Positions 1 through 7,945 of a stretch of 39,646 bases of DNA are shown piece by piece. Each line of letters begins with the position of its first letter. Position 1 is the first letter of the stretch. This DNA is from Caballeronia cordobensis (GTDB lineage: Bacteria; Pseudomonadota; Gammaproteobacteria; Burkholderiales; Burkholderiaceae), in assembly GCF_001544575.2 (NCBI RefSeq), contig NZ_FCNY02000038.1:1-39646 (forward strand), read 5' to 3'. A program made the position numbers and the translations under genes. The notes below the pieces were generated by a model. That model did not search any database. It saw only the letters and a program-made list of their open reading frames with translations, and was not told where the DNA came from.

Positions 1-170
1 GCGTCGAGCGGCTCGTCGTAGATCGCCATGCAGGCGGCCGCGACGCCCGGCGAATACGCGAGCGAGAGATCGAGCTGATTGGAAAGGGGCTTCGTCGGCG
101 TGACCGAAATCTTGCCGGGACGGGGATTTTGGTGATACGCGAGGGCGCTTTGCTTCAGTTGTTCGTCCAT
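1..170 (-). CDS. maeB: NADP-dependent malic enzyme, N-terminal part (runs off left edge)
   Basis: Only the first 56 codons are inside the window; the gene continues beyond base 1. The start is the ATG at 170. The visible peptide begins MDEQLKQSALAYHQNPRPGK and continues with PTKPLSNQLDLSLAYSPGVA, which is the highly conserved N-terminus of the large bacterial malic enzymes that carry a phosphotransacetylase-like tail (MaeB, about 760 residues). The family decarboxylates L-malate to pyruvate with NADP in the cytoplasm, feeding gluconeogenesis and NADPH supply. The catalytic and C-terminal regions cannot be checked here. Identification is confident because the N-terminal block is nearly diagnostic. 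Confidence 0.9.
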   Translation of the reverse strand, partial: MDEQLKQSALAYHQNPRPGKISVTPTKPLSNQLDLSLAYSPGVAAACMAIYDEPLD

Positions 171-420
171 GATTGACCTGAGACGTTTGGGAATTTTTTA
201 ACAGGGTTCACACTGCCGTCGACCGTGCTGCATGAATGCGGAAATGTGAATCGATGGACCATGTTTCGGTTGCTCGGAGCGTCGGATAAACGCGGCGTGC
301 CGCTCGCACGGATGTCGCGAGCGGACGGAGCTTGGTTTTTTTGGGACGTCCAGTGTACACCGGGCACGAGAAATGACGCGATGCAACGTTTCAGCGCAAT
401 TTCGTCCGATGACTGAGCGG
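171..420. other. intergenic region upstream of maeB
   Basis: 250 bases between the malic enzyme start and the stop of the neighbouring MFS gene. I see no credible gene: the short open frames in both strands have no family resemblance. It should hold the maeB promoter. At 404-413 lies GTCCGATGAC, an exact match in reverse to the proposed glucarate operator (see findings); its significance here is uncertain. Confidence 0.5.
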
Positions 421-1656
421 TCAGTCGAGCTCGGCGCCGCGTTTTTCGGGGATGAGAAATAGCGTCGCGACGACGTCGAGCAGATAGATCGACGCGAGAA
501 ACGCCAGCGCGACCGCGAACGAATAACGTGCCGCCAGCGCCCCGACCGCGACCGGCCCGAGACCGCCCACGGCGCGCCCGATATTGAACAGCACGTTTTG
601 AGCGGTCGCGCGCGCTTCGGTCGGGTAGATTTCGGAGATCAGCGCGCCGTAGCCGCCGAGCATGCCGTTCACGAACACGCCCATTACCGCGCCGCCGACG
701 AGAAGCGCCGCCGGGCTCGTCAGATTCGAATAGACGAAGACCATCGCGACCGCGCCGAACTGATAGACGAGAAACGCCGGTTTGCGCCCGAAGCGATCGG
801 CGGCGAGACCGAACAGCCAGATGCCGAGCGCCATGCCGAGCACGGTCACGGCGGTCCAGAGCCCGGATTTCGTGAGCGAATAGCCGAAGGTTTTCGAGAG
901 ATAGGTCGGCAGCCAGATCATCAAGCCGTAGTAGCCGAAGTTCTGCACCGAGCACAGGATGATGACGCCGAGGCTCGCGCGCGCGGTGCGGGCGTCGTCG
1001 AAGAGCCGTTTCAGCGGGATGTCGCGTCGTCCCGCGGCCGCCCGGCGCTGCGTGAAGAGCGCGGGTTCGGCCACGCGTCGCCGCACGAAAAACGATGCGA
1101 CCGCCGGCAGCAGGCCGACCGCGAACATCCCGCGCCAGCCGATGAGCGGCAGCAGCAGCGGCGTGATCAGCGCGGCGGCGAGCACGCCCAGTTGCCAGCC
1201 GAGACCCACGTACGACGACACGCGCGCCCGCATCCGCGCGGGCCACGCCTCCGCGACGAGCGCCATGCCAATGCCGAATTCCCCGCCCAGCCCGATTCCG
1301 GCGATGGTGCGGTAGATCAGCAGATCGCCGTAGCCTTGCGCGAGCGCGCACATGCCCGTGAAGACGGCGAACACGAGGATCGTCCAGGTGAGCACGCGCA
1401 CGCGGCCGAAAGCGTCCGACAGCATGCCGAACACGACGCCGCCCGCAACCGCGCCGGCGAGCGTCCACGTGACGAGCGCGCCGGACTGCGCGGGCGTGAG
1501 ATGCAGGTCGGCGGCAATCGCCGGCAGCATGAAACCGAGGATGAGCAGATCGAAACCGTCCATCGCGTAGCCGAGCACCGACGCGAGAAGCGCTTGCAGC
1601 GCGTGACGGGACGGAGGCGCGGAATCGGCGGCGGCAGAGCGGGAAACGGATGTCAT
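421..1656 (-). CDS. MFS transporter (sugar/organic-acid proton symporter type)
   Basis: 411-residue membrane protein with about 12 hydrophobic segments, the normal MFS size. It shows the loop signature between helices 2 and 3 (GMLSDAFGRVRVL), its second-half counterpart (GLAADRFGRKPAFL), and the helix 4-5 region RTIAGIGLGGEFGIGMALVAE typical of the sugar-porter/sialate/muconate carriers. The open frame extends further upstream, but the ATG at 1656 begins directly before the first helix region (LASVLGYAMDGFDLLILGF) and the extra upstream peptide is unlike MFS proteins. It is divergent from pyrE with about 220 bases between starts. Substrate is not deducible; an aromatic or short organic acid is a reasonable guess from the family. 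Confidence 0.85.
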   Translation of the reverse strand: MTSVSRSAAADSAPPSRHALQALLASVLGYAMDGFDLLILGFMLPAIAADLHLTPAQSGALVTWTLAGAVAGGVVFGMLSDAFGRVRVLTWTILVFAVFTGMCALAQGYGDLLIYRTIAGIGLGGEFGIGMALVAEAWPARMRARVSSYVGLGWQLGVLAAALITPLLLPLIGWRGMFAVGLLPAVASFFVRRRVAEPALFTQRRAAAGRRDIPLKRLFDDARTARASLGVIILCSVQNFGYYGLMIWLPTYLSKTFGYSLTKSGLWTAVTVLGMALGIWLFGLAADRFGRKPAFLVYQFGAVAMVFVYSNLTSPAALLVGGAVMGVFVNGMLGGYGALISEIYPTEARATAQNVLFNIGRAVGGLGPVAVGALAARYSFAVALAFLASIYLLDVVATLFLIPEKRGAELD

Positions 1657-1738
1657 CGGAAAGAGACGGCGGGTTCGCGGGCAACGCGCGAGTTTACGCG
1701 CTTTCACGACATCGAAACAAAACCGTCTCGGCGTCGGG

Positions 1739-1744
1739 TAAAAT
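1739..1744 (+). promoter_or_regulatory. candidate -10 element for pyrE
   Basis: TAAAAT in the middle of the divergent MFS/pyrE spacer, about 130 bases before the pyrE start. No convincing TTGACA box sits 17 bases upstream, so this is a weak call. A leader of about 125 nt would result. Confidence 0.25.
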
Positions 1745-1876
1745 GTCGGGCTGCGCTGCGCAGGAAACACCAGAACGCCGTCAAAACGCGGCTCGTTTTG
1801 CATCGAACCCTGCGCCAAAGGCCCTCGCGGCCGCCTCCCGCTTTTGCAAGCGCCACACAAGTCCAAGGATTCGCCC

Positions 1877-2563
1877 ATGACAGGCTTCGATCGCCAGACG
1901 ATCTCCGACACCACCGCCAAGATGCTGCTCGAAGTGCAGGCGGTGCACTTCAACGCGGAAAAACCGTACATCTTCACGTCCGGCTGGGCGAGCCCGGTGT
2001 ATATCGACTGCCGCAAGCTGATCTCCTACCCGCGCGTGCGTCGCGGCCTGATGGAGATGGCCGAAGCCACGATTCTGCGCGACGTCGGCTACGAGCAGAT
2101 CGACGCAGTCGCGGGCGGCGAGACGGCGGGCATTCCGTTCGCGGCGTGGATCGCCGACCGTCTGATGGTGCCGATGCAATACGTGCGCAAGAAGCCGAAG
2201 GGTTTCGGGCGCAACGCGCAGATCGAAGGCCTCCTGACCGAAGGCCAGCGCGTACTGCTGGTGGAAGACCTGACCACCGACAGCCGCAGCAAGATCAACT
2301 TCATCAACGCGCTGCGCACGGCGGGCGCGACGGTGAACCACTGCTTCGTGCTCTTCCACTACAACATCTTCAAGGAAAGCGTGTCGGTGCTGAAGGACAT
2401 CGATGTCGATCTGCACGCGCTCGCCACGTGGTGGGACGTGCTGCGCGTCGCCAAGGAGCAGGGCTATTTCGAGACGAAGACGCTCGACGAAGTCGAGAAA
2501 TTCCTGCACGCGCCGGCCGAATGGTCCGCTGCGCACGGCGGCGCGACTGCCGCACCGCAATAA
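1877..2563 (+). CDS. pyrE: orotate phosphoribosyltransferase
   Basis: 228 residues. It transfers the phosphoribosyl group of PRPP to orotate to form OMP, the fifth step of pyrimidine synthesis. The PRPP-binding motif VLLVEDLTTDSRSK is at residues 126-139, and the N-terminal FTSGWASPVYIDCRKLI block (residues 33-49) is the orotate-side signature. The YVRKKPKGFG loop follows at 102-111. The ATG at 1877 is preferred over an upstream TTG at 1844 because the family begins shortly before the QTISDTTAKMLLEVQAV helix. The gene stands alone and is followed by a strong terminator. Confidence 0.96.
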   Translation: MTGFDRQTISDTTAKMLLEVQAVHFNAEKPYIFTSGWASPVYIDCRKLISYPRVRRGLMEMAEATILRDVGYEQIDAVAGGETAGIPFAAWIADRLMVPMQYVRKKPKGFGRNAQIEGLLTEGQRVLLVEDLTTDSRSKINFINALRTAGATVNHCFVLFHYNIFKESVSVLKDIDVDLHALATWWDVLRVAKEQGYFETKTLDEVEKFLHAPAEWSAAHGGATAAPQ

Positions 2564-2594
2564 GCATTTACGCCTCGAAGCAATAAAAAGAAAA

Positions 2595-2626
2595 GAGCCG
2601 CTGTTTCAAAACAGCGGCTCTTTTTT
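2595..2626 (+). terminator. rho-independent terminator after pyrE
   Basis: Perfect 11-bp stem GAGCCGCTGTT / AACAGCGGCTC with a four-base loop, followed by six T. A run of A just before the stem means it could also stop transcription coming from the convergent regulator gene on the minus strand. Confidence 0.92.
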
Positions 2627-2647
2627 ATTTGGCGCGTCAAAATGCGG

Positions 2648-3358
2648 CTACAGTGAATTCGGATTGGGAAGCGAACCGTCGAGTGAACCGTCGCCCGAAT
2701 AAGCCGAGAGATTCATCAAGCCGTTGCTCTGCGCATATTGAAACAGTTCGGAATCGCGTTCAATTCCGAGTTTTCTCATTGCCGTGTTTTTTTGCGTGCT
2801 GATTGTTTTGATACTGCGCCGCAATTGCCCCGCAATTTCCGTGATGGTCATGCCCGAGACGAAGAGCCGCACGACTTCGAGTTCCCGCTTGGACAGGATC
2901 ACGCTGCGCTGCTGCCCGTTCGCGCCGAGGCCCATGCTGTCGAGCGCGCCTTTCACGGACGGGCCGAGATACTCCTGCCCGCGCATGACATGCTGGATCG
3001 CCCAACCGATATGGTTCATGTCGTCGGCCTTGTTGATGATGGACATCACGCCGACTTCCCGCAAACGTTTGAGCAATGCCGGATTTTCGAGCATGGTCAG
3101 CACGACGAGCTTTACCCGCGGAAACTGCCGGCCGATATAGCCCAGCAAGGGCATGCCGTCGCCGTAGGAACCGCCGGGCATGGCGAGATCGGTGACGAGG
3201 ACGTCGCAAGCCTCTTTCTGAAGCAGCTGGATCAGTTCGGTCGACTGGCGCGCCTGACCGACCACGTCGACCTCCGGAAACTTGCTGAGCGCCTGTGTCG
3301 CGCCGAAGAGAATCACCGGGTGGTCGTCGGCGATGATGACTTTTATTCGCTGGCTCAT
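2648..3358 (-). CDS. RcsB-like response regulator, LuxR-type DNA-binding protein
   Basis: 236 residues: receiver domain (about 1-125) and C-terminal LuxR/FixJ helix-turn-helix (about 155-215). Acidic pocket D11/D12, phospho-acceptor D57 in VTDLAMPG, then the RcsB-like stretches YGDGMPLLGYI and VVLTMLENPALL. The DNA-binding half LSKRELEVVRLF...SIKTISTQK also follows RcsB closely. Start ATG at 3358 has a strong AGGAGG five bases upstream. No histidine kinase or phosphorelay gene is adjacent, so it is an orphan regulator whose input is unknown. Upstream DNA is AT-richer than its surroundings. The last 25 residues, rich in Ser/Asp/Asn, are a short tail. Confidence 0.9.
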   Translation of the reverse strand: MSQRIKVIIADDHPVILFGATQALSKFPEVDVVGQARQSTELIQLLQKEACDVLVTDLAMPGGSYGDGMPLLGYIGRQFPRVKLVVLTMLENPALLKRLREVGVMSIINKADDMNHIGWAIQHVMRGQEYLGPSVKGALDSMGLGANGQQRSVILSKRELEVVRLFVSGMTITEIAGQLRRSIKTISTQKNTAMRKLGIERDSELFQYAQSNGLMNLSAYSGDGSLDGSLPNPNSL

Positions 3359-3646
3359 TACTTCCTCCTGAATATCGGTCGATTAGTTGCCGCGCGAATC
3401 TGCGTCGAATTACTCATTTTTACATTCAATAAAGTCAGAAGTCATCGCCGTCAAGGCGCTGCGTTACGTCCGAACCGAAGCGGGGATGAAGCGCCATCGG
3501 TTAAGTCTCAAGGAATTGAAGCTTTAATGCTTTGTTGCAATGTTAAACTGCATCCCGACGCGAAGCGCATCACTGAGACAAAAAACATCGTTGCAGCCAG
3601 CGAAACACTGCTATATCGCGCGACGATACTGACAGGAGTTCAGCCC
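3359..3646. other. AT-richer divergent intergenic region
   Basis: 288 bases between the divergent RcsB-like regulator and the YbhB/YbcL-type gene. No gene is apparent. Base composition is lower in GC than the flanks, as expected of promoter DNA for both genes; no operator could be defined. Confidence 0.5.
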
Positions 3647-4237
3647 ATGCGCCTCACCGGTCGACGCGTGAGTTCGAGTGGTCAAGTCGCAGCAGTACTG
3701 TTCATCGCCGTCGCGGCGGCAGTTTTCTCCCCTCCGCGCGAGGCCGTGGCCGATCCGGCCTTCGCCGTTTCCAGCGCGGATCTCGCGCCGGGCAAGATCG
3801 TCGGGCGCGATCTGCTCTACGACCAGTCCGACTGCAAGGGCGGCAACCGCTCGCCGCAGATTTCATGGCGCGGCGCGCCCGCGAACACCCGCAGCTTCGC
3901 CGTGACGATCTTCGACCCCGACGCGCCCGGACGCGGCTGGTGGCATTGGGCCGTCGCCGGCATCCCCGTGAGCACGGATCATCTGCCGAACAACGCGAGC
4001 GCCTCGGGCGCACTGCGCAAGCTCGGTGCGATCGAGGCGCGCAACGACTGGGACACGGACGGCTACGCCGGCCCGTGCCCGCCGCCAGGCAAGCCGCATC
4101 GCTATATCGTGACCGTCTACGCGCTCAACAGCGCCGACCTGCGGCTGCGTCAGGGTACGCCCGCGCTGATGTTCGAGCACGAAATCCGCACTTTGACGAT
4201 CGCCAGCGCGCAAATGACCTTCACGTACGGCCGGTAA
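3647..4237 (+). CDS. YbhB/YbcL (PEBP/Raf kinase inhibitor-like) secreted protein
   Basis: 196 residues. A cleavable signal peptide is visible: basic RLTGRR, then the hydrophobic AAVLFIAVAAAVF, with likely cleavage after AVA around residue 35. The mature part carries PEBP family hallmarks: GGNRSPQISWRGAP, the DPDAPGRGWWHWAV motif forming the ligand pocket, and YVVTVYAL-like YIVTVYALNSADL. Bacterial members of this fold are of unclear function; a ligand-binding role in the periplasm is inferred. Start ATG at 3647 follows an AGGAG site. The open frame extends upstream through the intergenic region but without a ribosome site or family similarity. Confidence 0.88.
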   Translation: MRLTGRRVSSSGQVAAVLFIAVAAAVFSPPREAVADPAFAVSSADLAPGKIVGRDLLYDQSDCKGGNRSPQISWRGAPANTRSFAVTIFDPDAPGRGWWHWAVAGIPVSTDHLPNNASASGALRKLGAIEARNDWDTDGYAGPCPPPGKPHRYIVTVYALNSADLRLRQGTPALMFEHEIRTLTIASAQMTFTYGR

Positions 4238-4371
4238 GGTCTCTTCGGCGAGCGGCCCGGAGCGTGCGGTCGCGCCGGTTAGTCAAAAATTGTCTTTGCT
4301 AGACTGACCGGACCGTCCGCAAGGCGCGCCTCGGGCGTGTGCCGCGCGCGCACGGAAGACTCGGGGACACC

Positions 4372-4986
4372 ATGCCGAACATCATCATCGTTTATCACAG
4401 CGGCTACGGCCATACGAAGAAGGTCGCGGAAGCCGTGCTCGGCGGCGCCGTCGAGGCGGGCGCGAGCGTCAGATTGATCGCCGTCGCCGATATCGACGAC
4501 AACGCCTGGGCCGATCTCGACGCCGCCGACGCCATCGTTTTCGGCGCGCCGACCTACATGGGCGGCCCGTCGGCCGACTTCAAAAAGTTCGCCGATGCGA
4601 GCTCGAAGCCCTGGTTCGCGCAGAAATGGAAAGACAAGATCGCCGCCGGATTCACCAACTCCGCGCACATGAACGGCGACAAATTCCTGACGATCTCGTA
4701 TTTCGTCACGCTGGCGATGCAGCACGGCATGGTCTGGGTCGGGACGGGCATGATGCCGTCGAACACGAAGGCGGCCACGCGCAACGACCTGAACTTCGTC
4801 GGCGGCTTTACTGGCCTGCTCACGCAGTCGCCCGCGGATGCCTCGCCGGACGAAGCGCCGCCGCCGGGCGACCTGGAAACGGCCAAGGTATTCGGCGCGC
4901 GCATCGCCGAGGTGACGGCGCGCTGGGTCGGCGCTTCAGCGGGCGGCGCAAACGGCGGACATGATCCCGTCCCGGAATCGCCTTAA
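4372..4986 (+). CDS. flavodoxin-family protein (WrbA/NADPH-dependent FMN reductase type)
   Basis: 204 residues with a flavodoxin fold. The FMN phosphate-binding loop is YHSGYGHTKKVA near residues 8-19, and the second FMN-contact stretch FGAPTYMGGPSADFKKF is about 57-73. Length matches WrbA-like NAD(P)H:quinone oxidoreductases, though the substrate is not proven. The C-terminal 20 residues are a low-complexity Gly/Ala/Pro tail that ends about 45 bases before argC. It may share transcription with argC, but a TAAAAT box at the end of this gene suggests argC has its own promoter. Confidence 0.85.
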   Translation: MPNIIIVYHSGYGHTKKVAEAVLGGAVEAGASVRLIAVADIDDNAWADLDAADAIVFGAPTYMGGPSADFKKFADASSKPWFAQKWKDKIAAGFTNSAHMNGDKFLTISYFVTLAMQHGMVWVGTGMMPSNTKAATRNDLNFVGGFTGLLTQSPADASPDEAPPPGDLETAKVFGARIAEVTARWVGASAGGANGGHDPVPESP

Positions 4987-4989
4987 AAT
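4984..4989 (+). promoter_or_regulatory. candidate -10 element for argC
   Basis: TAAAAT followed by AGCGG overlaps the stop codon of the flavodoxin gene, 44 bases before the argC start. The same TAAAAT arrangement precedes pyrE. No clear -35 was found. Confidence 0.3.
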
Positions 4990-5032
4990 AGCGGTTTTGC
5001 GGCGAGCGCCCGCACGAACCAGCGAGATCGAG

Positions 5033-5986
5033 ATGACCACGAAAGTATTCGTCGACGGACAGGAAGGCACCACCGGCCTGAAGATTTTTGAATATCTGTC
5101 GCAGCGCCGTGACATCGAAGTGCTGCGCATCGAGGAAGCGAAGCGCAAGGACATCGAGGAGCGCCGCCGGCTCATCAACGCGTCGGACGTGACGTTCCTG
5201 TGCCTGCCGGATGTCGCCTCGCGCGAATCCGTTTCGCTCGTCGATCCCGGCAACACGCGCACGGTGATGATCGACGCCAGCACCGCGTTCCGCACGCAGG
5301 ACGACTGGGCGTACGGCCTGCCCGAACTGTCGCGCGCGCAACGCGAGCGCCTGCGCACGGCGAAGCGCATCGCGGTGCCGGGCTGCCATGCGTCGGCGTT
5401 CGTGCTGTCGGTGCAGCCGCTCGTCGCGGGCGGTCTCGTTCCCGCCGATTTCCACGCGCATGCTTATTCGATCACCGGCTACAGCGGCGGCGGCAAGAAG
5501 ATGATCGCGGAGTACGAAGCGGGCGGCGACGAAAAGCTCATGAGTCCGCGCCCGTACGCGCTCGGCCTGACCCACAAGCATCTGCCGGAAATGTCGGTGC
5601 GCACCGGCCTCGCGCGCGCGCCGATCTTCACGCCGATCGTCGGTCCGTTCCTGAAGGGCCTCGCGGTCACGACCTACTTCTCGCCCGACCAGCTCAAGCG
5701 CCCGGCCAAGCCGCAGGACGCGCGCGACATGCTCGCCGAGTTCTACAACAACGAGCCGTTCGTTCGCGTAATGCCCTTCGACGCAGAAAGCAATCTCGAC
5801 GCCGGCTTCTTCGACGTTCAGGCGTGCAACGACACGAATCGTGTCGATATCTTCGTGTTCGGCAATGAAGAGCGCTTCGTGACGGTCGCGCGTCTGGACA
5901 ATCTCGGCAAGGGTGCGTCGGGTGCGGCGATTCAGTGCATGAACCTCGCGATCGGCGCGGACGAAGACGCGGGTCTCGCGCGCTAA
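5033..5986 (+). CDS. argC: N-acetyl-gamma-glutamyl-phosphate reductase (short class)
   Basis: 317 residues. It reduces N-acetylglutamyl phosphate to the semialdehyde with NADPH, third step of arginine synthesis. The catalytic cysteine is C118 in VPGCHAS, the nucleotide-binding N-terminus is KVFVDGQEGTTGLKIFE, and the conserved His region is GLTHKHLPEM. Length and the DGQEGTTG start belong to the shorter ArgC class (argC_other) rather than the E. coli type. The start is the ATG at 5033, which begins directly at the Rossmann strand. A terminator follows. Confidence 0.95.
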   Translation: MTTKVFVDGQEGTTGLKIFEYLSQRRDIEVLRIEEAKRKDIEERRRLINASDVTFLCLPDVASRESVSLVDPGNTRTVMIDASTAFRTQDDWAYGLPELSRAQRERLRTAKRIAVPGCHASAFVLSVQPLVAGGLVPADFHAHAYSITGYSGGGKKMIAEYEAGGDEKLMSPRPYALGLTHKHLPEMSVRTGLARAPIFTPIVGPFLKGLAVTTYFSPDQLKRPAKPQDARDMLAEFYNNEPFVRVMPFDAESNLDAGFFDVQACNDTNRVDIFVFGNEERFVTVARLDNLGKGASGAAIQCMNLAIGADEDAGLAR

Positions 5987-6009
5987 GGCGCGGCAGCAAC
6001 CTCAGAATG

Positions 6010-6042
6010 GCCGGCCTGCTTCAATGCGGGCCGGCTTTTTTT
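6010..6042 (+). terminator. rho-independent terminator after argC
   Basis: 10-bp stem GCCGGCCTGC / GCGGGCCGGC (one G-U pair), six-base loop, then seven T. It lies 24 bases after the argC stop. Confidence 0.92.
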
Positions 6043-6081
6043 ATGTCCGTCGCTGCACCGCGGAATCGAAACGTATAGACG

Positions 6082-6109
6082 AAAAAAAGCCCGCCAATGC
6101 TGGCGGGCT
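6082..6109 (-). terminator. rho-independent terminator for the receiver operon
   Basis: 9-bp perfect stem AGCCCGCCA / TGGCGGGCT with a four-base loop; the T run is on the minus strand (seven A on the plus strand at 6082-6088). It closes the minus-strand operon whose last gene stops at 6221. The 110 bases between hold an AT-rich stretch and no gene. Confidence 0.88.
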
Positions 6110-6220
6110 GAATCCATATCAGTGGAGACATGGAGGAGACAGGAGTAAATATACCAATAATTTTGGTGCGTTGCAACATCGAGCGTTGCGGCAGGCTGAC
6201 GCACGGCGTGCGCGAAGAAA

Positions 6221-6583
6221 TCAGGGCTGCATCATCGACAGAATGAAGTGCAACTGATCCGCCGAGATCGGCTTGACCAGATGGACATCGAATCCGGCGG
6301 CCTGCGTCATGTCGCGATGTTGCGGCTGGCCCCATCCCGTGAGCGCGACCAGCATCATCGCGTGGCCGTTCGGCAGGCGGCGCAGCTCGCGGGCTGCCGC
6401 CAGACCATCGACGATCGGCATGCCGAGATCGAGGATCACCACGTCGGGATCGAACTGCCCGGCGACTTCGACCGCCTGCGCGCCGTTCGCCGCGAGCGCC
6501 ACTTCGTGGCCCATGCCGTTCAGCAGATTCGCTAGGCCGGCGAGCGCATCGTCGTCGTCGGCTATGAGGATGCGCTTGGTCAC
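6221..6583 (-). CDS. stand-alone receiver (CheY-like) response regulator
   Basis: 120 residues, a single receiver domain without output domain. Acidic pocket D9-D12, phospho-acceptor D52 in VILDLGMP, T82 and K104 complete the switch set. The ALTGWGQ and AGFDVHLVKPI motifs are those of receivers fused to hybrid histidine kinases. It starts with GTG at 6583, seven bases after the stop of the upstream gene and with GAGG overlapping that stop, so it is translated from the same mRNA as the periplasmic protein. No kinase is nearby. A second, similar receiver lies at 16877-17278. Confidence 0.9.
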   Translation of the reverse strand: MTKRILIADDDDALAGLANLLNGMGHEVALAANGAQAVEVAGQFDPDVVILDLGMPIVDGLAAARELRRLPNGHAMMLVALTGWGQPQHRDMTQAAGFDVHLVKPISADQLHFILSMMQP

Positions 6584-6590
6584 GATAGCC

Positions 6591-7031
6591 TCACCGGGAA
6601 CCGTAAATCTCGAGCGTCAGCTTGTTCGATCCCGCCTGCGCCGCGGTGATCTCCGTGCGCGCGCCACGTGCGCCCAGATAGAAATGCTGTCGCGCGGGCG
6701 AGTTCTGGTCGTGAGTCGCGTCCGGCAAACACGACGCGATGTCGGCCGCGACGCCTTGCAGCGCTTCGGCGCCGGAACCGCCGCGCGGCGTCCAGGTGCA
6801 TCGATAGTTCGTCTGCGAAGCGGCGCATTTCACGTCGTCGCCGTGGGACAGTGCGATGGCGCGGCCATCGATCGCCGCGAGCGACGCGAAATTCGGCGCG
6901 GCAGCCACGATGCGCTTCAACGCGTCGCAAGGGTTCGGGGTGTCGTCGGCGTGCGCGGGCGTCGTCGCCAGCGCGCCGGAAAGGGACGCGAGACACACCG
7001 CAAGCACGGCGCGTCGGCCAGTCATCTGCAT
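6591..7031 (-). CDS. small periplasmic protein of unknown function
   Basis: 146 residues with a signal peptide (TGRRAVLAVCLASLSGALA, cleavage near AHA-DD at about residue 29). The mature protein has four cysteines or more (CDAL, VKCAASQ, YRCTW, ASCLPD), suggesting two disulfides. I do not recognise the family. The start is the ATG at 7031, six bases after AGGAGG; a longer open frame exists upstream but lacks a ribosome site. It is the first gene of an operon with the receiver at 6221-6583, so a link between an envelope signal and the receiver is possible but only inferred. Confidence 0.75.
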   Translation of the reverse strand: MQMTGRRAVLAVCLASLSGALATTPAHADDTPNPCDALKRIVAAAPNFASLAAIDGRAIALSHGDDVKCAASQTNYRCTWTPRGGSGAEALQGVAADIASCLPDATHDQNSPARQHFYLGARGARTEITAAQAGSNKLTLEIYGSR

Positions 7032-7190
7032 GGAGCGCCTCCTTTTAGCTGTTCTTTTTGATCTTGCGGCGAACCTCGGACGAGCGTTACTTTCCGCCCG
7101 CCGCTCGGGCCTGTCTGTTCGAAAGCGAATGAAGCGCTGCAAACGCAGCAAATCATGCGCCCGTTCATGCAGACGTTTAGACGGACGCGT

Positions 7191-7820
7191 TCAGTGCCGC
7201 ACGAGCGCCATCATCGCGCCGAAGCCGACGAACACGCCGCCCGTCAGCCGGTTGAACGCCTGCGCGACGCTCGCGCTCTTGAGCTTGTCGCCGATGCGCG
7301 CGCCCAGTCCCGCATAGACCGCGTACCAGCTCACTTCGATGACGGCGAACGTCGATACGAGCACCGCGAACTGCGGCAACACCGGGCGGCTCGCGTCGAT
7401 GAACTGCGGCAGCAGCGCCGCCGCGAAGAGAATCGCCTTCGGATTGCTGCTCGCGACGAGAAATCCGTTGCGAAAGAGCGTCGCGCGCTTCACCGACGGC
7501 GCGCCCGCGCTTTCATCGCGGACATCGATTGCGCTCGCCTTCGCGCGCCAGCTTTTCACGCCGAGCCAGACGAGATACGCCGCGCCGGTCAGACGCAGCG
7601 TGTCGAAGAGACGCGGCCACGCTTCGAGAAACACGCCAAGCCCCGCCGCCGATACCGACAGCATCACGATAAGCGCCGTGAGACAGCCGGCCATCGTGGC
7701 CGTCGAACGTTGGATGCCGTGCCGCGCGCCATGCGTCATCACGAGCAGCATGTTGGGACCGGGAATGGCGGACACGACGAAAACGGTGGCGACGAACAGC
7801 CACCAGAGATGCAGGCTCAT
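7191..7820 (-). CDS. LysE/RhtB-family amino-acid exporter
   Basis: 209 residues, the usual family length, with about six hydrophobic helices. The family signature is near the N-terminus: VVSAIPGPNMLLVMTHGARHG. Other conserved parts are GAAYLVWLGVKSWR and NPKAILFAAALLPQF. Members export homoserine, threonine, lysine or similar amino acids across the inner membrane. The ATG at 7820 lacks a visible Shine-Dalgarno site. Its first four codons are the left end of a 137-bp tandem duplication, so its upstream region exists in two copies. Confidence 0.9.
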   Translation of the reverse strand: MSLHLWWLFVATVFVVSAIPGPNMLLVMTHGARHGIQRSTATMAGCLTALIVMLSVSAAGLGVFLEAWPRLFDTLRLTGAAYLVWLGVKSWRAKASAIDVRDESAGAPSVKRATLFRNGFLVASSNPKAILFAAALLPQFIDASRPVLPQFAVLVSTFAVIEVSWYAVYAGLGARIGDKLKSASVAQAFNRLTGGVFVGFGAMMALVRH

Positions 7821-7945
7821 TGCGGCGTGGCGGGGAGAATGGAGGGACTCGCATTATGCCGTCCGTCCGCGCCGATTCGGGCGGAACGGCGCTTTCGCCA
7901 CGACGCCAATATGGAATCAGCGGCCCGCGCGGCGCGCCGCCACTT
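7809..7945. repeat. 137-bp tandem duplication, copy 1
   Basis: Identical to 7946-8082 except for three substitutions. It holds the first four codons of the LysE-type gene, the intergenic region, and a detached copy of the last nine codons plus stop (7917-7919) of the dehydrogenase gene. Confidence 0.95.

Noticed and set aside
225..416. Possible small plus-strand gene between maeB and the MFS gene
   Set aside because: No ribosome site, no recognisable motif; it sits in the expected promoter region of maeB.
1652..1661. Near match GTCATCGGAA to the proposed operator at the MFS start codon
   Set aside because: One mismatch at a conserved position, inside the coding start and without flanking similarity.
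598..2586. Plus-strand open frame of 662 codons opposite the MFS gene and running into pyrE
   Set aside because: Low-complexity charged translation without domains, overlapping two well-supported genes in other frames.
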